From assembly GCA_017389705.1 (NCBI GenBank), contig JAFPEE010000036.1:1-34289 (forward strand): a stretch of 34,289 bases of DNA, written 5' to 3'. The translations under genes and the position numbers were made by a program. The notes under the pieces are model-generated. The model was not told the origin of the DNA. It made no database searches and saw only the letters and a list, made by a program, of their open reading frames with translations. Below, piece by piece: positions 7,408 to 15,398 of the stretch (its first letter is position 1; each line of letters starts with the position of its first letter). The stretch comes from Prevotella sp. (lineage in GTDB: Bacteria; Bacteroidota; Bacteroidia; Bacteroidales; Bacteroidaceae).

Positions 7408-8121
7408 ATGAATACGAACCTTATTTTTTCATTTCTGCGTGACGTTGCGGCCAACAACAATCGGCCTTGGTTCCAAGCTCACAAGGACGAATATCAGGCT
7501 GCGCGGACTGAGTTCGAGACTGCTACTGCCCAGCTCATTGCGCGCATTGCCAGCTTTGACGACAGCGTGGCACACCTGACGGTGAAGGACTGTACGTACC
7601 GTTTCTAACGCGACACCCGCTTCTCGCCTGACAAGTCGCCCTACAAGAACCATTTTGGAGCGTACATCTCAGCCCGTGGCAAGAAGTCGCTACATGGAGG
7701 CTATTACGTCCATCTGCAGCCTGAGGGCTGTCTGGTGGCCTGTGGCAGCTACTGGCTTCCGACGAACATCCTGACGTCGTGCAGGAATGAGATAATGGCC
7801 AACGAGGAGGAGTGGTTGCGCTGTGTGGAGAACAAGGACTTCCTGAAGTACTATGCCGACACGTTTGAGCCTTGCTCGGAGCATGAGTCGTGGGAGATGA
7901 AGCAGGGGTTTGGATTGGAGAAGCTGAAGACGTGTCCTTCCGGATTCCCTCGTGATTACCAGTATGTTAAGTATCTTCGCTTAAAGAATTACTGCTGCTG
8001 GCATCGGGTACCTGACAGCTTCTTCGAGGGCGACCAATGGCTGAAGAAGATAGAGCCGATGTTCAAGGCTGCCAAGCCCATGCAGGACTTCATCAACTCT
8101 GTGGTCGACGACTACGAATAA
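7408..8121 (+). pseudogene. DUF2461 protein interrupted by an in-frame TAA
   Basis: One continuous frame of 237 codons matches the DUF2461 pattern except for a TAA at 7606-7608, codon 67. Before it the product reads FSFLRDVAANNNRPWFQAHK and ends DCTYRF. After it the same frame continues RDTRFSPDKSPYKNHFGAYI and finishes naturally at 8121. The position is usually occupied by an aromatic or hydrophobic residue, so a single TAC or TAT to TAA change explains it. The promoter at 7357-7390 is intact. Either a strain-level nonsense mutation or a base-call error fits. The family's function is unknown. The last 10 nt overlap convergent prmA. Confidence 0.85.
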
Positions 8122-8963
8122 CGGAAGCTAAGACAGGCCCAGTCGCCATCGTGCCGCGTGTCCTGAAGTGTGAGTCCCAGCGTTTGCGCCTTGCTCTGAA
8201 GCAGGGCGCAGTCTTGTTGGTAGAACCCGCTGAGCAGAAGGGTGCCTTGGGGTGCCATGACGCTCACGAAGCGCTCCATGTCCTGTAGCAGGATGTTGCG
8301 GTTGATGTTGGCCATGACGAGGTTGAAGCGCTGCTGAAGGGAGTCCAGTAGGGTAGCGTCGCCATGCAGGATAGTGATGCGACTGTCTACCTGGTTGATG
8401 ACGCTGTTGTGGCGTGTGTTCTCTACGCTCCACTCGTCGATGTCGTATGCCGTACAGCTGCTGGCGCCTAACTTCAGGGCACAGATGGAGAGAATGCCTG
8501 TCCCGCAACCACAGTCGAGCACGTTGCTGTCGGTAACGTCACTTTCGAGCAGCGAGGCACAGATCATGCGTGTAGTCTCGTGCGTTCCCGTGCCAAAAGC
8601 CAGGTGGGCGTCAATCTCGATGCTCAGCGGAGTGGTCTCCGTGGGCAGATGGCGTCCGTCGTGAATGGTTAGCTGGCTGTTGACCACGATGGGGTCGAAA
8701 CCCTCCTGTTCCCATTGCTCGTTCCAGTCGCGGTCCTCAGCCTCGCGTACCTTATAAGAAATATGGGTGTCCTCAAAGGGAAAGCCTTCGAGTACGGCAT
8801 CGAGCAGGGACTGGTCAAACAACTCCTGCTGCACGTAGCCCAATAGCCCGTTCTCCGTTTCTTCAAAGGTTTCGAAAGCAGCCTCGCCAGCCAGTGCTGA
8901 GAGGATGTCGCGAGCATCTTGCGAACAAGGCTCCAGCGTGAATTCCACTTCGTAATACTTCAT
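8112..8963 (-). CDS. prmA: Ribosomal protein L11 methyltransferase
   Basis: This 283-residue protein has the PrmA family layout: an N-terminal L11-recognition domain (about 1-75), a linker with RDWNEQWEQEGFDPI, and a class I SAM-dependent methyltransferase domain. AFGTGTHETT (122-131) is the family signature, VLDCGCGTGILSI (148-160) is the glycine-rich SAM loop, and NINRNIL supplies the catalytic-loop asparagine. The enzyme trimethylates ribosomal protein L11 in the cytoplasm. Length is normal for Bacteroidales. A TAAATTTG box at 8984-8991 lies just upstream. It converges on the broken DUF2461 gene with a 10-nt overlap and no terminator visible between them. Confidence 0.92.
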   Translation of the reverse strand: MKYYEVEFTLEPCSQDARDILSALAGEAAFETFEETENGLLGYVQQELFDQSLLDAVLEGFPFEDTHISYKVREAEDRDWNEQWEQEGFDPIVVNSQLTIHDGRHLPTETTPLSIEIDAHLAFGTGTHETTRMICASLLESDVTDSNVLDCGCGTGILSICALKLGASSCTAYDIDEWSVENTRHNSVINQVDSRITILHGDATLLDSLQQRFNLVMANINRNILLQDMERFVSVMAPQGTLLLSGFYQQDCALLQSKAQTLGLTLQDTRHDGDWACLSFRYS

Positions 8964-8983
8964 TGCATTGCTAAATTTGGGTG

Positions 8984-8991
8984 CAAATTTA
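8984..8991 (-). promoter_or_regulatory. Candidate -7 box of prmA
   Basis: Read on the minus strand this is TAAATTTG, matching TAnnTTTG, about 20 nt before the prmA ATG at 8963. No TTTG is seen at the right distance upstream. Confidence 0.4.
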
Positions 8992-9033
8992 CAAAAAATA
9001 GGGAAAAACCTACTGCATCTTAGGGTTTTTCCT

Positions 9034-9064
9034 TAATTTTGCATTGAATTTAGTATTAATTTTG
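9034..9064 (+). promoter_or_regulatory. Two tandem -7 boxes before the aromatic-rich gene
   Basis: TAATTTTG occurs at 9034-9041 and again at 9057-9064, each followed by CA or CAA, 23 nt apart. Neither has a clear TTTG 19-20 nt upstream. They may be alternative starts for the gene at 9099, or one may be chance in AT-rich DNA. Confidence 0.4.
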
Positions 9065-9098
9065 CAACGTGAAACAATAAATCATAGGAGAAATGAAG

Positions 9099-9875
9099 AT
9101 GAAAAAGCTGATGATGTCCTTGCTCCTGTTAGGAGCCCTGCCATTGACAACTGTGGCACAGGACGATGATATGTACTTCGTTCCTACGAAGGAGAACCAG
9201 GCTAAGGAGGCAAAGACGTACGGTATGCCTTCTAATACCTACTATTCGGGCAGTTCACGCTCGGTGGACGACTACAACCGTCAGTTGCGGTCGAGTGTGA
9301 CGCCGATAGACTCTGCGGGTAACGACATCATTGATTTCTCTGCAGTTCGTGGTGTCTATCCCGACTCAGCCTACAAGGAGTCTGCCGAAGACTATAAGTA
9401 CACGCGCCAGATGGCTCGTTTCGAAGGCTATACGCCTTCTGAGGCCTATTGGGACGGTTATCGCGACGGACGCTGGTCGTCGCCCTGGTACTACAACAGC
9501 TGGTATAGCTGGTACGACTACGATCCCTGGTATTGGGATAGTCCCTGGCACTACGGCTACTACCGTCCATGGTACTATACAGGTTGGTACGGCTACCGTG
9601 GTCCGCGCTGGTACTATGGTGGAGGCAGGGGAGGACGCTACTACGCCTCACGTCCTATTCGCAGAACGACTTATTCGTCAGGACGCTCCTTCGGACAGCC
9701 ACATGGACGCACCACTTACAGCAGCGGTCGCACGTTCGGCTCTACACGCGGTACCTACAGCGGAGGCTCTTCTTTTGGCGGAAGCCGTAGCGGAGGCAGC
9801 TTCGGAGGCGGCGGCAGCTTCGGTGGCGGCGGACGCTCAACCTCTGGCGGACGCTCGTTTGGCGGTCGCAGATAA
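9099..9875 (+). CDS. Secreted aromatic- and Gly/Ser-rich protein, unknown function
   Basis: This 258-residue protein starts with a signal peptide ending TTVAQ. A middle region (about 110-165) is packed with tryptophan and tyrosine, for example SWYDYDPWYWDSPWHYGYY. A basic, low-complexity C-terminal region follows, built from SGRSFG, SGGSFGG and GGGGSFGGGG repeats. AGGAG at 9086-9090 sits 8 nt from the ATG at 9099 but only 2 nt from the ATG at 9093, which decides the start. A membrane segment is absent after the signal. A FadL-like porin gene follows 64 nt downstream, so both products probably act at the envelope. The composition suggests a surface or matrix protein, perhaps self-associating. 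I recognise no family and no T9SS sorting domain. Confidence 0.75.
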   Translation: MKKLMMSLLLLGALPLTTVAQDDDMYFVPTKENQAKEAKTYGMPSNTYYSGSSRSVDDYNRQLRSSVTPIDSAGNDIIDFSAVRGVYPDSAYKESAEDYKYTRQMARFEGYTPSEAYWDGYRDGRWSSPWYYNSWYSWYDYDPWYWDSPWHYGYYRPWYYTGWYGYRGPRWYYGGGRGGRYYASRPIRRTTYSSGRSFGQPHGRTTYSSGRTFGSTRGTYSGGSSFGGSRSGGSFGGGGSFGGGGRSTSGGRSFGGRR

Positions 9876-9939
9876 GGGATAGCATCCCTGTCAGGTGTAA
9901 ACAGAAAAAGATTATTGAACCAATAAAGTATTTAGCAAC

Positions 9940-11496
9940 ATGATGAAGAAGATATATTTGTTTGCTGCCATCGCTATGACAGCTATGCAGCTTCAGGCTC
10001 AGCGCATCACACTCGACACCTATATCGGTGCACAGTTGACTACAGAAGACCTGAACGGAACGGCCCGCTACGTGGGTATGGGTGGCGCTATGGAGTCGCT
10101 GGGAGCTGACATCTCGACCATCGCTACCAATCCTGCTGGCATGGGACTCTTCCGTCACTCTCAGGTGTCAGGTTCGTTCGGACTGGTGTCGCAGAGCAAT
10201 GGCAAGTCGTTTCAGGACGGTTCCAAGACCAATGCTTCGTTCGATCAGATAGGCGTGGTGTTCTCCACCCGTTCGGGCATGCACAGCTACTTGAACTTCG
10301 GCTTCAACTTCCACAAAAGCCGTAACTTCAACCATGTGCTTTCTGCTGCGGCACAGGCTGTCAACGGGTCGTCGCAGAACCGTCAGACTTGTATCAAGGG
10401 TATTCGTGGCGACCTGGATACCTACTATGGCGAGAGCCAGGTGGACAACCTCTACGACAAGATGATTGTCGAGGATGGTGTGATGTATACCATCGATTCC
10501 AAGGACTATCAGTTCGATCGTGCCCAGACTGGCTACATCGGCGAGTACGACGTGAACCTCTCGGGTAATGTCAATAACCGTGTCTATCTGGGCATGACTG
10601 TCGGCATAAAGGACGTACACTACAACAGCTATACGGAGTACAGCGAGAACCTGGCTCCTGTTCTGGATGGTATCAACTTCGTAGGCATGCAGGACGATCA
10701 TCGCATCACAGGCTATGGCTTTGACATCAAGGCAGGTGTCATTGTGCGCCCCGTGGAGGAGTCGCCTTTCCGTTTTGGCGTCAGCGTGGCTTCGCCCACC
10801 TTCTATAAACTGACCACCAGGAACACCTCGTCCATCCACGACCAGTACGGCATGCAGAAGGAGGTACGCTCGGATGCTGACTTCCGTTTGAATACACCAT
10901 GGAAGTTTGGACTCTCCTTAGGCCATACCGTGGGCAACTACCTCGCTCTGGGTGCCAGCTACGAGTATGCCGACTATTCGACCATCGACATGCGCACCAT
11001 CGATGGCTCTGGCTACGACTGGGATGGTTACTACCATGAGAACAGCTCCAGCGACCGTGTGCTGAAGCGTCATACGGAGAATACCCTGCGTGGCGTGTCG
11101 ACCCTGAAGCTGGGTGCCGAGTACAAGATTGACCCGACGGTGTCTGTACGAGTAGGCTATAACTACGTGTCGCCTATGTATAAGACCACAGGAGTACGCG
11201 ACCAGACGCTGGACTCGCCCTCGACCTATATGGCCTCGACTACCGACTATACGAACTGGAAGGATACCCACCGTTTGACAGCAGGCGTAGGCTTCAACTT
11301 CGACCAGTTCCGTCTTGACCTGGCCTACCAGTACTCCATGCGCGACGGCGATTTCTATCCTTACCAGAACGGCCTCTCGGCCAGCTACATAGATGCTGAG
11401 ACAGGACAGACGAAGACACTCACCAACGAATGCCGTTCCGTAGGCGTCAAGGACAATCGCCACCAGCTGCTCTGCACATTGTCGTACAGCTTCTGA
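9940..11496 (+). CDS. OmpP1/FadL/TodX-like outer-membrane protein
   Basis: This 518-residue protein has a signal peptide (MMKKIYLFAAIAMTAMQLQA). The N-terminal motif GTARYVGMGGAMESLGADIS...TNPAGMGLF is typical of Bacteroidetes FadL/OmpP1-family proteins, often labelled hemin receptor. Alternating-residue beta-strands follow, and the chain ends in phenylalanine (LLCTLSYSF), as outer-membrane barrels do. The family forms barrels that import hydrophobic molecules; the substrate here is unknown. It follows the aromatic-rich secreted protein by 64 nt without an obvious promoter or strong terminator, so the two may be co-transcribed. At 518 residues it is longer than T9SS PorV, and it lacks PorV's usual N-terminal pattern. 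Confidence 0.75.
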   Translation: MMKKIYLFAAIAMTAMQLQAQRITLDTYIGAQLTTEDLNGTARYVGMGGAMESLGADISTIATNPAGMGLFRHSQVSGSFGLVSQSNGKSFQDGSKTNASFDQIGVVFSTRSGMHSYLNFGFNFHKSRNFNHVLSAAAQAVNGSSQNRQTCIKGIRGDLDTYYGESQVDNLYDKMIVEDGVMYTIDSKDYQFDRAQTGYIGEYDVNLSGNVNNRVYLGMTVGIKDVHYNSYTEYSENLAPVLDGINFVGMQDDHRITGYGFDIKAGVIVRPVEESPFRFGVSVASPTFYKLTTRNTSSIHDQYGMQKEVRSDADFRLNTPWKFGLSLGHTVGNYLALGASYEYADYSTIDMRTIDGSGYDWDGYYHENSSSDRVLKRHTENTLRGVSTLKLGAEYKIDPTVSVRVGYNYVSPMYKTTGVRDQTLDSPSTYMASTTDYTNWKDTHRLTAGVGFNFDQFRLDLAYQYSMRDGDFYPYQNGLSASYIDAETGQTKTLTNECRSVGVKDNRHQLLCTLSYSF

Positions 11497-11524
11497 TATA
11501 TATTGAAGATTTTTGTGCCTTAAA

Positions 11525-11556
11525 TTTGCACGGGAAATAAAAAATTGCTACCTTTG
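11525..11556 (+). promoter_or_regulatory. Promoter of the lipoprotein-murB operon
   Basis: TTTG at 11525-11528, a 20-nt spacer and TACCTTTG at 11549-11556 give a full match to the Bacteroidetes consensus. It lies 25 nt before the ATG at 11582 and just after the FadL-like gene. Confidence 0.7.
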
Positions 11557-11581
11557 TACCGTTTTGAGAGAATAGTATCAG

Positions 11582-12421
11582 ATGAGACGGTTCTTGGTAG
11601 CAATTTTTTGTGCCCTGTTGATGATGGCCTGTGGAGGCCGTAAGACGGGAGGCACGACGGAGAAAATCCCCGTTGACACCGCTGTGGCCAGCGCTGACAG
11701 TACCGCTACCGATTCCATTGGCGACCCCCTCTCAAATCTTCCTGTCCCCAAGGCCATCGACGAGTTGTTCGACGACTTTATCTTTAACTTTGCCGCCAAC
11801 AAGAAACTGCAGCGCGAGCGTATCCTGTTCCCGCTGAAGAAGATTAATGGCAACATGGTGGAAACCATTGAGGCCGCACAGTGGAAGACGGAGCGCTACT
11901 TCATGCGCCAGCAGTATTACACCCTGCTCTTCGACAGCGAACGTCACATGGAGGTAGTGAAAGACACCAGCGTCAACCATGCGGTGGTGGAGATGATTTA
12001 CTTCAACACCGGAGCCATCATACAGCACGTCTTCGACCGTCTGCGCGGCGTGTGGATGCTAACCTCCATCGAGACTATTCCCATCAAGAGCTCCCCAAAC
12101 GCTTCGTTCCTGGAGTTCTACCATCATTTCGTCACCGACACAGAGTTTCAGACAGAGAGCCTGGGTGAGTCCATCCACTTCGAGGGTCCTGACCCCGACG
12201 ACGACTTTGCCCGTATGGAGGGAGAGATATCACCTGACACGTGGGAGGCCTTTGCTCCCGAGCTGCCCGACAAGATGATCTATAACATCGTCTACGGTCA
12301 TGCCCGCAAAGACGTAGGCAAGATGCTGTTCGTGCTGCGAGGCATTGCCAACGGCATGGAGCTGGAGATGACCTTCGTGCGCAAGGAAGACCATTGGAAA
12401 CTCATTAAGCTCACAACCTGA
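11582..12421 (+). CDS. Lipoprotein resembling DUF4348
   Basis: This 279-residue protein begins with a lipoprotein signal, MRRFLVAIFCALLMMACGG, with a lipobox cysteine at residue 17. After a Thr/Ser-rich linker, the body (ELFDDFIFNFAANKKLQRERILFPL and later YYTLLFDSERHMEVVKDTS) resembles the Bacteroidales DUF4348 family of unknown function. No catalytic motif is seen. It has its own strong promoter and is followed 18 nt later by murB, so it is probably the first gene of a lipoprotein-murB-metallohydrolase operon. The envelope location is inferred from the lipobox; the family name is from memory of the pattern. Confidence 0.65.
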   Translation: MRRFLVAIFCALLMMACGGRKTGGTTEKIPVDTAVASADSTATDSIGDPLSNLPVPKAIDELFDDFIFNFAANKKLQRERILFPLKKINGNMVETIEAAQWKTERYFMRQQYYTLLFDSERHMEVVKDTSVNHAVVEMIYFNTGAIIQHVFDRLRGVWMLTSIETIPIKSSPNASFLEFYHHFVTDTEFQTESLGESIHFEGPDPDDDFARMEGEISPDTWEAFAPELPDKMIYNIVYGHARKDVGKMLFVLRGIANGMELEMTFVRKEDHWKLIKLTT

Positions 12422-12439
12422 CAAGAAATTCATTGACTG

Positions 12440-13441
12440 ATGAAGGATATTCGCGATTATAGCCTGCTACGACACAATACCTTTGGCATTGATGCCCGTT
12501 GCAGTCGTTTCCTGGAGTTTGAGACCGTACAGGAGGCACAACAAGTGGCTGAAATCCTCCGAAAGTCGTCATTGCCCTATATCATCATCGGCGGAGGCAG
12601 CAATCTGCTGCTGACGTGCGACTATCAGGGCATCGTTGTACACTCGGCCCTCAAGGGGCGCACCGTCAATGGCTGTCGTATGACGTGCGGCAGCGGCGAG
12701 GTGTGGGACGACGTGGTCGAAGCCAGCCTGGCAAGTGGACTCCATGGTGCGGAGAATCTGTCGCTCATTCCAGGCGACGTGGGTGCCTCTGCTGTTCAGA
12801 ACATCGGGGCCTATGGCGCAGAGGTCAAAGACTTCATCGTCGAGGTGCAGGCTGTCGAGATTGCTACCGGACAGCTGCGAGTCATCACCTCTGCCGAATG
12901 CCAGTACGGCTACCGCCAGAGTCGTTTCAAGGGCGAGTGGGCTGGCCGTTTCCTCATTACCTCCGTCGTCTATGAGTTCTCTGCCGAGTTCCGTCCGCGT
13001 CTGGACTATGGTAACATACGTAGCGAACTGGAGCGTCAGGGTATCAGCAATCCTACAGCACAGCAGTTGCGGCAGATCATTATCGATATTCGTCGTGCCA
13101 AGCTGCCTGACCCTAAGGAGCTGGGCAATGCCGGCAGCTTCTTCATGAATCCCGTCGTGCCCCGTCAGCTTTATCTGCAGCTTGCCGCCAGCTATCCCGA
13201 CATGCCACACTATACCGTCGATGCCGAACACGAGAAGATTCCTGCAGGGTGGCTGATTGACCAATGTGGGTGGAAAGGGCGTTCCATGGGACCTGCAGGT
13301 GTTCACGATCGTCAGGCCCTCGTCCTCGTCAACCGAGGAGGAGCCACAGGACAGGATGTCGTCCGACTCTGCCAGGCAGTACAACACGATGTACGCCAAC
13401 GATTTGGCATCGACATTCATCCCGAAGTCAATATCATTTGA
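12440..13441 (+). CDS. murB: UDP-N-acetylenolpyruvoylglucosamine reductase
   Basis: MurB makes UDP-N-acetylmuramate in cytosolic peptidoglycan synthesis, using FAD and NADPH. The 333 residues carry the family marks in order: IIGGGSNLLL (49-58, FAD binding), IPGDVGASAVQNIGAYGAEV (about 113-132), YGYRQSRFK (about 156-164) and AGSFFMNP with the proton-donor serine. IPAGWLIDQCGWKG, HDRQALVLVNRGGATGQDV and the C-terminal HPEVNII with its glutamate follow. The tyrosine insertion YRQSRFK is typical of type I enzymes like that of E. coli. It starts 18 nt after the lipoprotein gene and belongs to that operon. Confidence 0.95.
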   Translation: MKDIRDYSLLRHNTFGIDARCSRFLEFETVQEAQQVAEILRKSSLPYIIIGGGSNLLLTCDYQGIVVHSALKGRTVNGCRMTCGSGEVWDDVVEASLASGLHGAENLSLIPGDVGASAVQNIGAYGAEVKDFIVEVQAVEIATGQLRVITSAECQYGYRQSRFKGEWAGRFLITSVVYEFSAEFRPRLDYGNIRSELERQGISNPTAQQLRQIIIDIRRAKLPDPKELGNAGSFFMNPVVPRQLYLQLAASYPDMPHYTVDAEHEKIPAGWLIDQCGWKGRSMGPAGVHDRQALVLVNRGGATGQDVVRLCQAVQHDVRQRFGIDIHPEVNII

Positions 13442-13483
13442 CCTTTCTTGACGCATCACTTAACACTCTCACTCATCACCTAT

Positions 13484-14245
13484 ATGAAGCTGACATTTCT
13501 CGGAACAGGAACCTCGTGTGGCGTGCCTACCATAGGTTGCCAGTGCCATACCTGCACCAGCCTTGATCCACACGACAAGCGCCTACGTTGCTCGGCTCTC
13601 GTCGAAACAGAAACCACGCGACTGCTCATAGACTGTGGCCCAGACTTCCGACAGCAGATTCTTCCGCAACCCTTCCGCAAGATTGACGGCATACTCATCA
13701 CCCATGCCCACTACGATCACATGGGAGGCATGGACGACATACGGCCCTATTGTCAGTTTGGAGAGATCAACGTCTATGCCGACCCTCTGGCTTGCGAGGG
13801 AATGCTCCAGATGTTGCCATATTGCTTTGCGGAGCATCGCTATCCAGGCGTTCCCGCTATCCAGCTGCACGAGATACACCGCCACGAGGCCTTTACCATT
13901 GGCGACATACCCATCATGCCTTTCGAGGTGATGCACCACGACCTGCCCATCCTCGGCTATCGCTTCGACAAGCTGACCTATATCACAGACATGAAAACCA
14001 TTGCTGATGCTGAGCTTCCCTATCTTCAGGGCACCGAGGTGCTCGTCGTCAATGCCCTTCGTAACAAGCCACACCACTCGCACCAGACCGTCGATGACGC
14101 CGTCAGCTTTGCCCGTAGGGTAGGAGCCCGCCAGACGTGGCTCATCCATTCCAGTCATGACATCGGACGTCATGCTGAGGTTAACGCCCAGCTACCTCCC
14201 AATATCCAGCTGGCCTACGACGGCCAAATCATCGATATTCGGTAG
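13484..14245 (+). CDS. PhnP-like metallo-beta-lactamase-fold hydrolase
   Basis: This 253-residue protein has the metal site THAHYDHMGG (73-82; H74, H76, D78, H79). Later histidines lie in VMHHDLPILGYRF, and ITDMKT and HSSHDIG follow. Near the N-terminus, GTGTSCGVPTIGCQCHTC carries a C-x-C-x2-C cluster (C19, C21, C24) like the structural zinc site of PhnP. PhnP is a cyclic phosphodiesterase, but family members outside phosphonate operons have unassigned substrates, so only hydrolase is claimed. The start is the ATG of MKLTFLGTGTS. An upstream TTG at 13448 would include low-complexity intergenic sequence. The gene lies 42 nt after murB. Confidence 0.85.
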   Translation: MKLTFLGTGTSCGVPTIGCQCHTCTSLDPHDKRLRCSALVETETTRLLIDCGPDFRQQILPQPFRKIDGILITHAHYDHMGGMDDIRPYCQFGEINVYADPLACEGMLQMLPYCFAEHRYPGVPAIQLHEIHRHEAFTIGDIPIMPFEVMHHDLPILGYRFDKLTYITDMKTIADAELPYLQGTEVLVVNALRNKPHHSHQTVDDAVSFARRVGARQTWLIHSSHDIGRHAEVNAQLPPNIQLAYDGQIIDIR

Positions 14246-14321
14246 TAGGTCGTAGTAAAGAAGAAAAACGACAAAAGTGGAATGTGGCAGAAGTTAAAAG
14301 AATAATCTCCCTTATCTCTCT

Positions 14322-14591
14322 TTACTTGCGTTTGCGGCCAAAGAGGAAGCCGTAGTTTTTCATGAGTTTGCGCACCAAGAGGAAGGCGTCGATAGCGGTG
14401 ACGCTCTTGGATACGATGTTGGCTATCATCTCACCCTTGCTGGCATCCTTGGGAGCCGAGAAAAGACTGTTCCAGAGCGTGCCGAACCGGTCGTTGTCCT
14501 TTCGGATCTGGGCGGCAAGCTCTTCCTTGCGTTGCTGTAGTTCGTCGAGCGAGCGGTAGCTCTTTTCTGGAGTTCGAGTGGGAAGCATCAT
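14322..14591 (-). CDS. Small basic protein of unknown function
   Basis: This 89-residue protein is last in a three-gene minus-strand operon after the YtxH-like and holin-like genes. Residues 10-35 are a charged, probably coiled helix (SYRSLDELQQRKEELAAQIRK). The middle has SKGEMIANIVSKSVTAIDAFLLVRKL, an amphipathic or membrane-touching helix, and the end is very basic (GRKRK). I recognise no named family. This operon arrangement in Bacteroidetes suggests an envelope-stress or membrane-associated role, which is inference. Confidence 0.7.
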   Translation of the reverse strand: MMLPTRTPEKSYRSLDELQQRKEELAAQIRKDNDRFGTLWNSLFSAPKDASKGEMIANIVSKSVTAIDAFLLVRKLMKNYGFLFGRKRK

Positions 14592-14618
14592 AGAAAGTGA
14601 TAAATGTGGAGTGATGGG

Positions 14619-14972
14619 TTAGTTCATGAACAGACTGGTCAGGAAGTGAACCAAAGGACGCTCGATGAGCCTTTTACGATAGACGAAGAACAGGATGAGG
14701 ATGATGAGATGGACGATAGCGACAATGAAGAACGCAGGTGTGTGGCCTCCCAAGTAGGGCGACAGCCAGAAGGCTATCGCGAAGGAGCAACATATCACCA
14801 CGGCGATGACAATAAGTACCAGGATGACGAGCAATGCCAATGCCGTCAGCAAGCGGACAGCCTTGTCAATAATGTCTACCTTCAGATATTCCTTCTGAAG
14901 TCCAAGGTAGTGCTTGACAACCTCCGCAAGCTGGGCAATGGTCTCTACGTTCTTGTCGCTACTGAGCATCAT
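14619..14972 (-). CDS. Holin-like (phage holin superfamily) membrane protein
   Basis: This 117-residue protein begins with a soluble helix (ETIAQLAEVVKHYLGLQKEYLKVD). Two strong membrane segments follow: about 42-70 (LLTALALLVILVLIVIAVVICCSFAIAFW) and about 77-97 (AFFIVAIVHLIILILFFVYR). The layout fits the bacterial phage-holin-like/Holin-X membrane family, which in Bacteroidetes is chromosomal and not a lysis gene. It lies 33 nt after the YtxH-like stop. Function is unknown; the family name is by pattern. Confidence 0.7.
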   Translation of the reverse strand: MMLSSDKNVETIAQLAEVVKHYLGLQKEYLKVDIIDKAVRLLTALALLVILVLIVIAVVICCSFAIAFWLSPYLGGHTPAFFIVAIVHLIILILFFVYRKRLIERPLVHFLTSLFMN

Positions 14973-15005
14973 GCTAATCGCTAACAGCTAAGAGTAAACA
15001 GCCCG

Positions 15006-15224
15006 TCAGGCTTCTACTTCGGGTGCAGCGTCGGCAATGTCGTCCACGAGGTCGCTGACTTCCTTGCGGCTGAGCTTGATGTTATGCTTCTTCATGAAGT
15101 CATCGACTGCATCCGTAATCTTTGTACGGGTGTCCTCACCTTTCTCGGGGGCCAGCAGAATACCTATTACTGCTCCGGCAAGTGCTCCGCCGAAGAATGC
15201 GCCTAAAAAACCTAAACTTCTCAT
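15006..15224 (-). CDS. YtxH-domain small membrane protein
   Basis: This 72-residue protein opens with a glycine-rich membrane segment (LGFLGAFFGGALAGAVIGILLAPEKG) followed by a charged amphipathic helix (EDTRTKITDAVDDFMKK). That is the standard YtxH outline, including the LLAPxxG signature. The start is the ATG of MRSLGFL; upstream codons of the open frame lie in the promoter. It is first in a three-gene operon with a consensus promoter at 15266-15297. YtxH proteins are stress-associated in other bacteria, and the role here is inferred. Confidence 0.8.
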   Translation of the reverse strand: MRSLGFLGAFFGGALAGAVIGILLAPEKGEDTRTKITDAVDDFMKKHNIKLSRKEVSDLVDDIADAAPEVEA

Positions 15225-15265
15225 AATCGTATCAATTTTTATAGTGTTAAACGGTTTTCTGCGGG

Positions 15266-15297
15266 CAAATATACGGAAAGTTTTCCAAATTAACAAA
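15266..15297 (-). promoter_or_regulatory. Promoter of the YtxH operon
   Basis: On the minus strand, TTTG (15297-15294), a 20-nt spacer and TATATTTG (15273-15266) fully match the consensus. The expected transcript start lies about 35 nt before the ATG at 15224. Confidence 0.7.
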
Positions 15298-15337
15298 CTT
15301 TACGCAGTTTTTTTCTTCAAGTTTGCCCGATATTTTG

Positions 15338-15345
15338 TACTTTTG
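15338..15345 (+). promoter_or_regulatory. Candidate -7 box for the SPOR-ruvX-def-TPR run
   Basis: TACTTTTG matches TAnnTTTG and lies 53 nt before the SPOR gene. No TTTG at the correct distance is seen. Confidence 0.45.
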
Positions 15346-15398
15346 CGGTCATAAACGGAATAATGTCTAATTTTAAAATAAGAAAAAGAAGTAAAATT

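Noticed and set aside
7606-7608. TAA recoded as an amino acid
   Set aside because: TAA serves as a normal stop in other genes here (for example thrS, the SPOR gene and susD), so genome-wide recoding is excluded.
9940-11496. T9SS component PorV
   Set aside because: It is in the broad FadL superfamily but is about 520 residues and has the GTARYVGMGG pattern of the OmpP1-type group instead.
14619-14972. Prophage lysis holin
   Set aside because: It sits with a YtxH gene and a small protein and has no endolysin or phage gene nearby; chromosomal holin-like proteins of this type are common.
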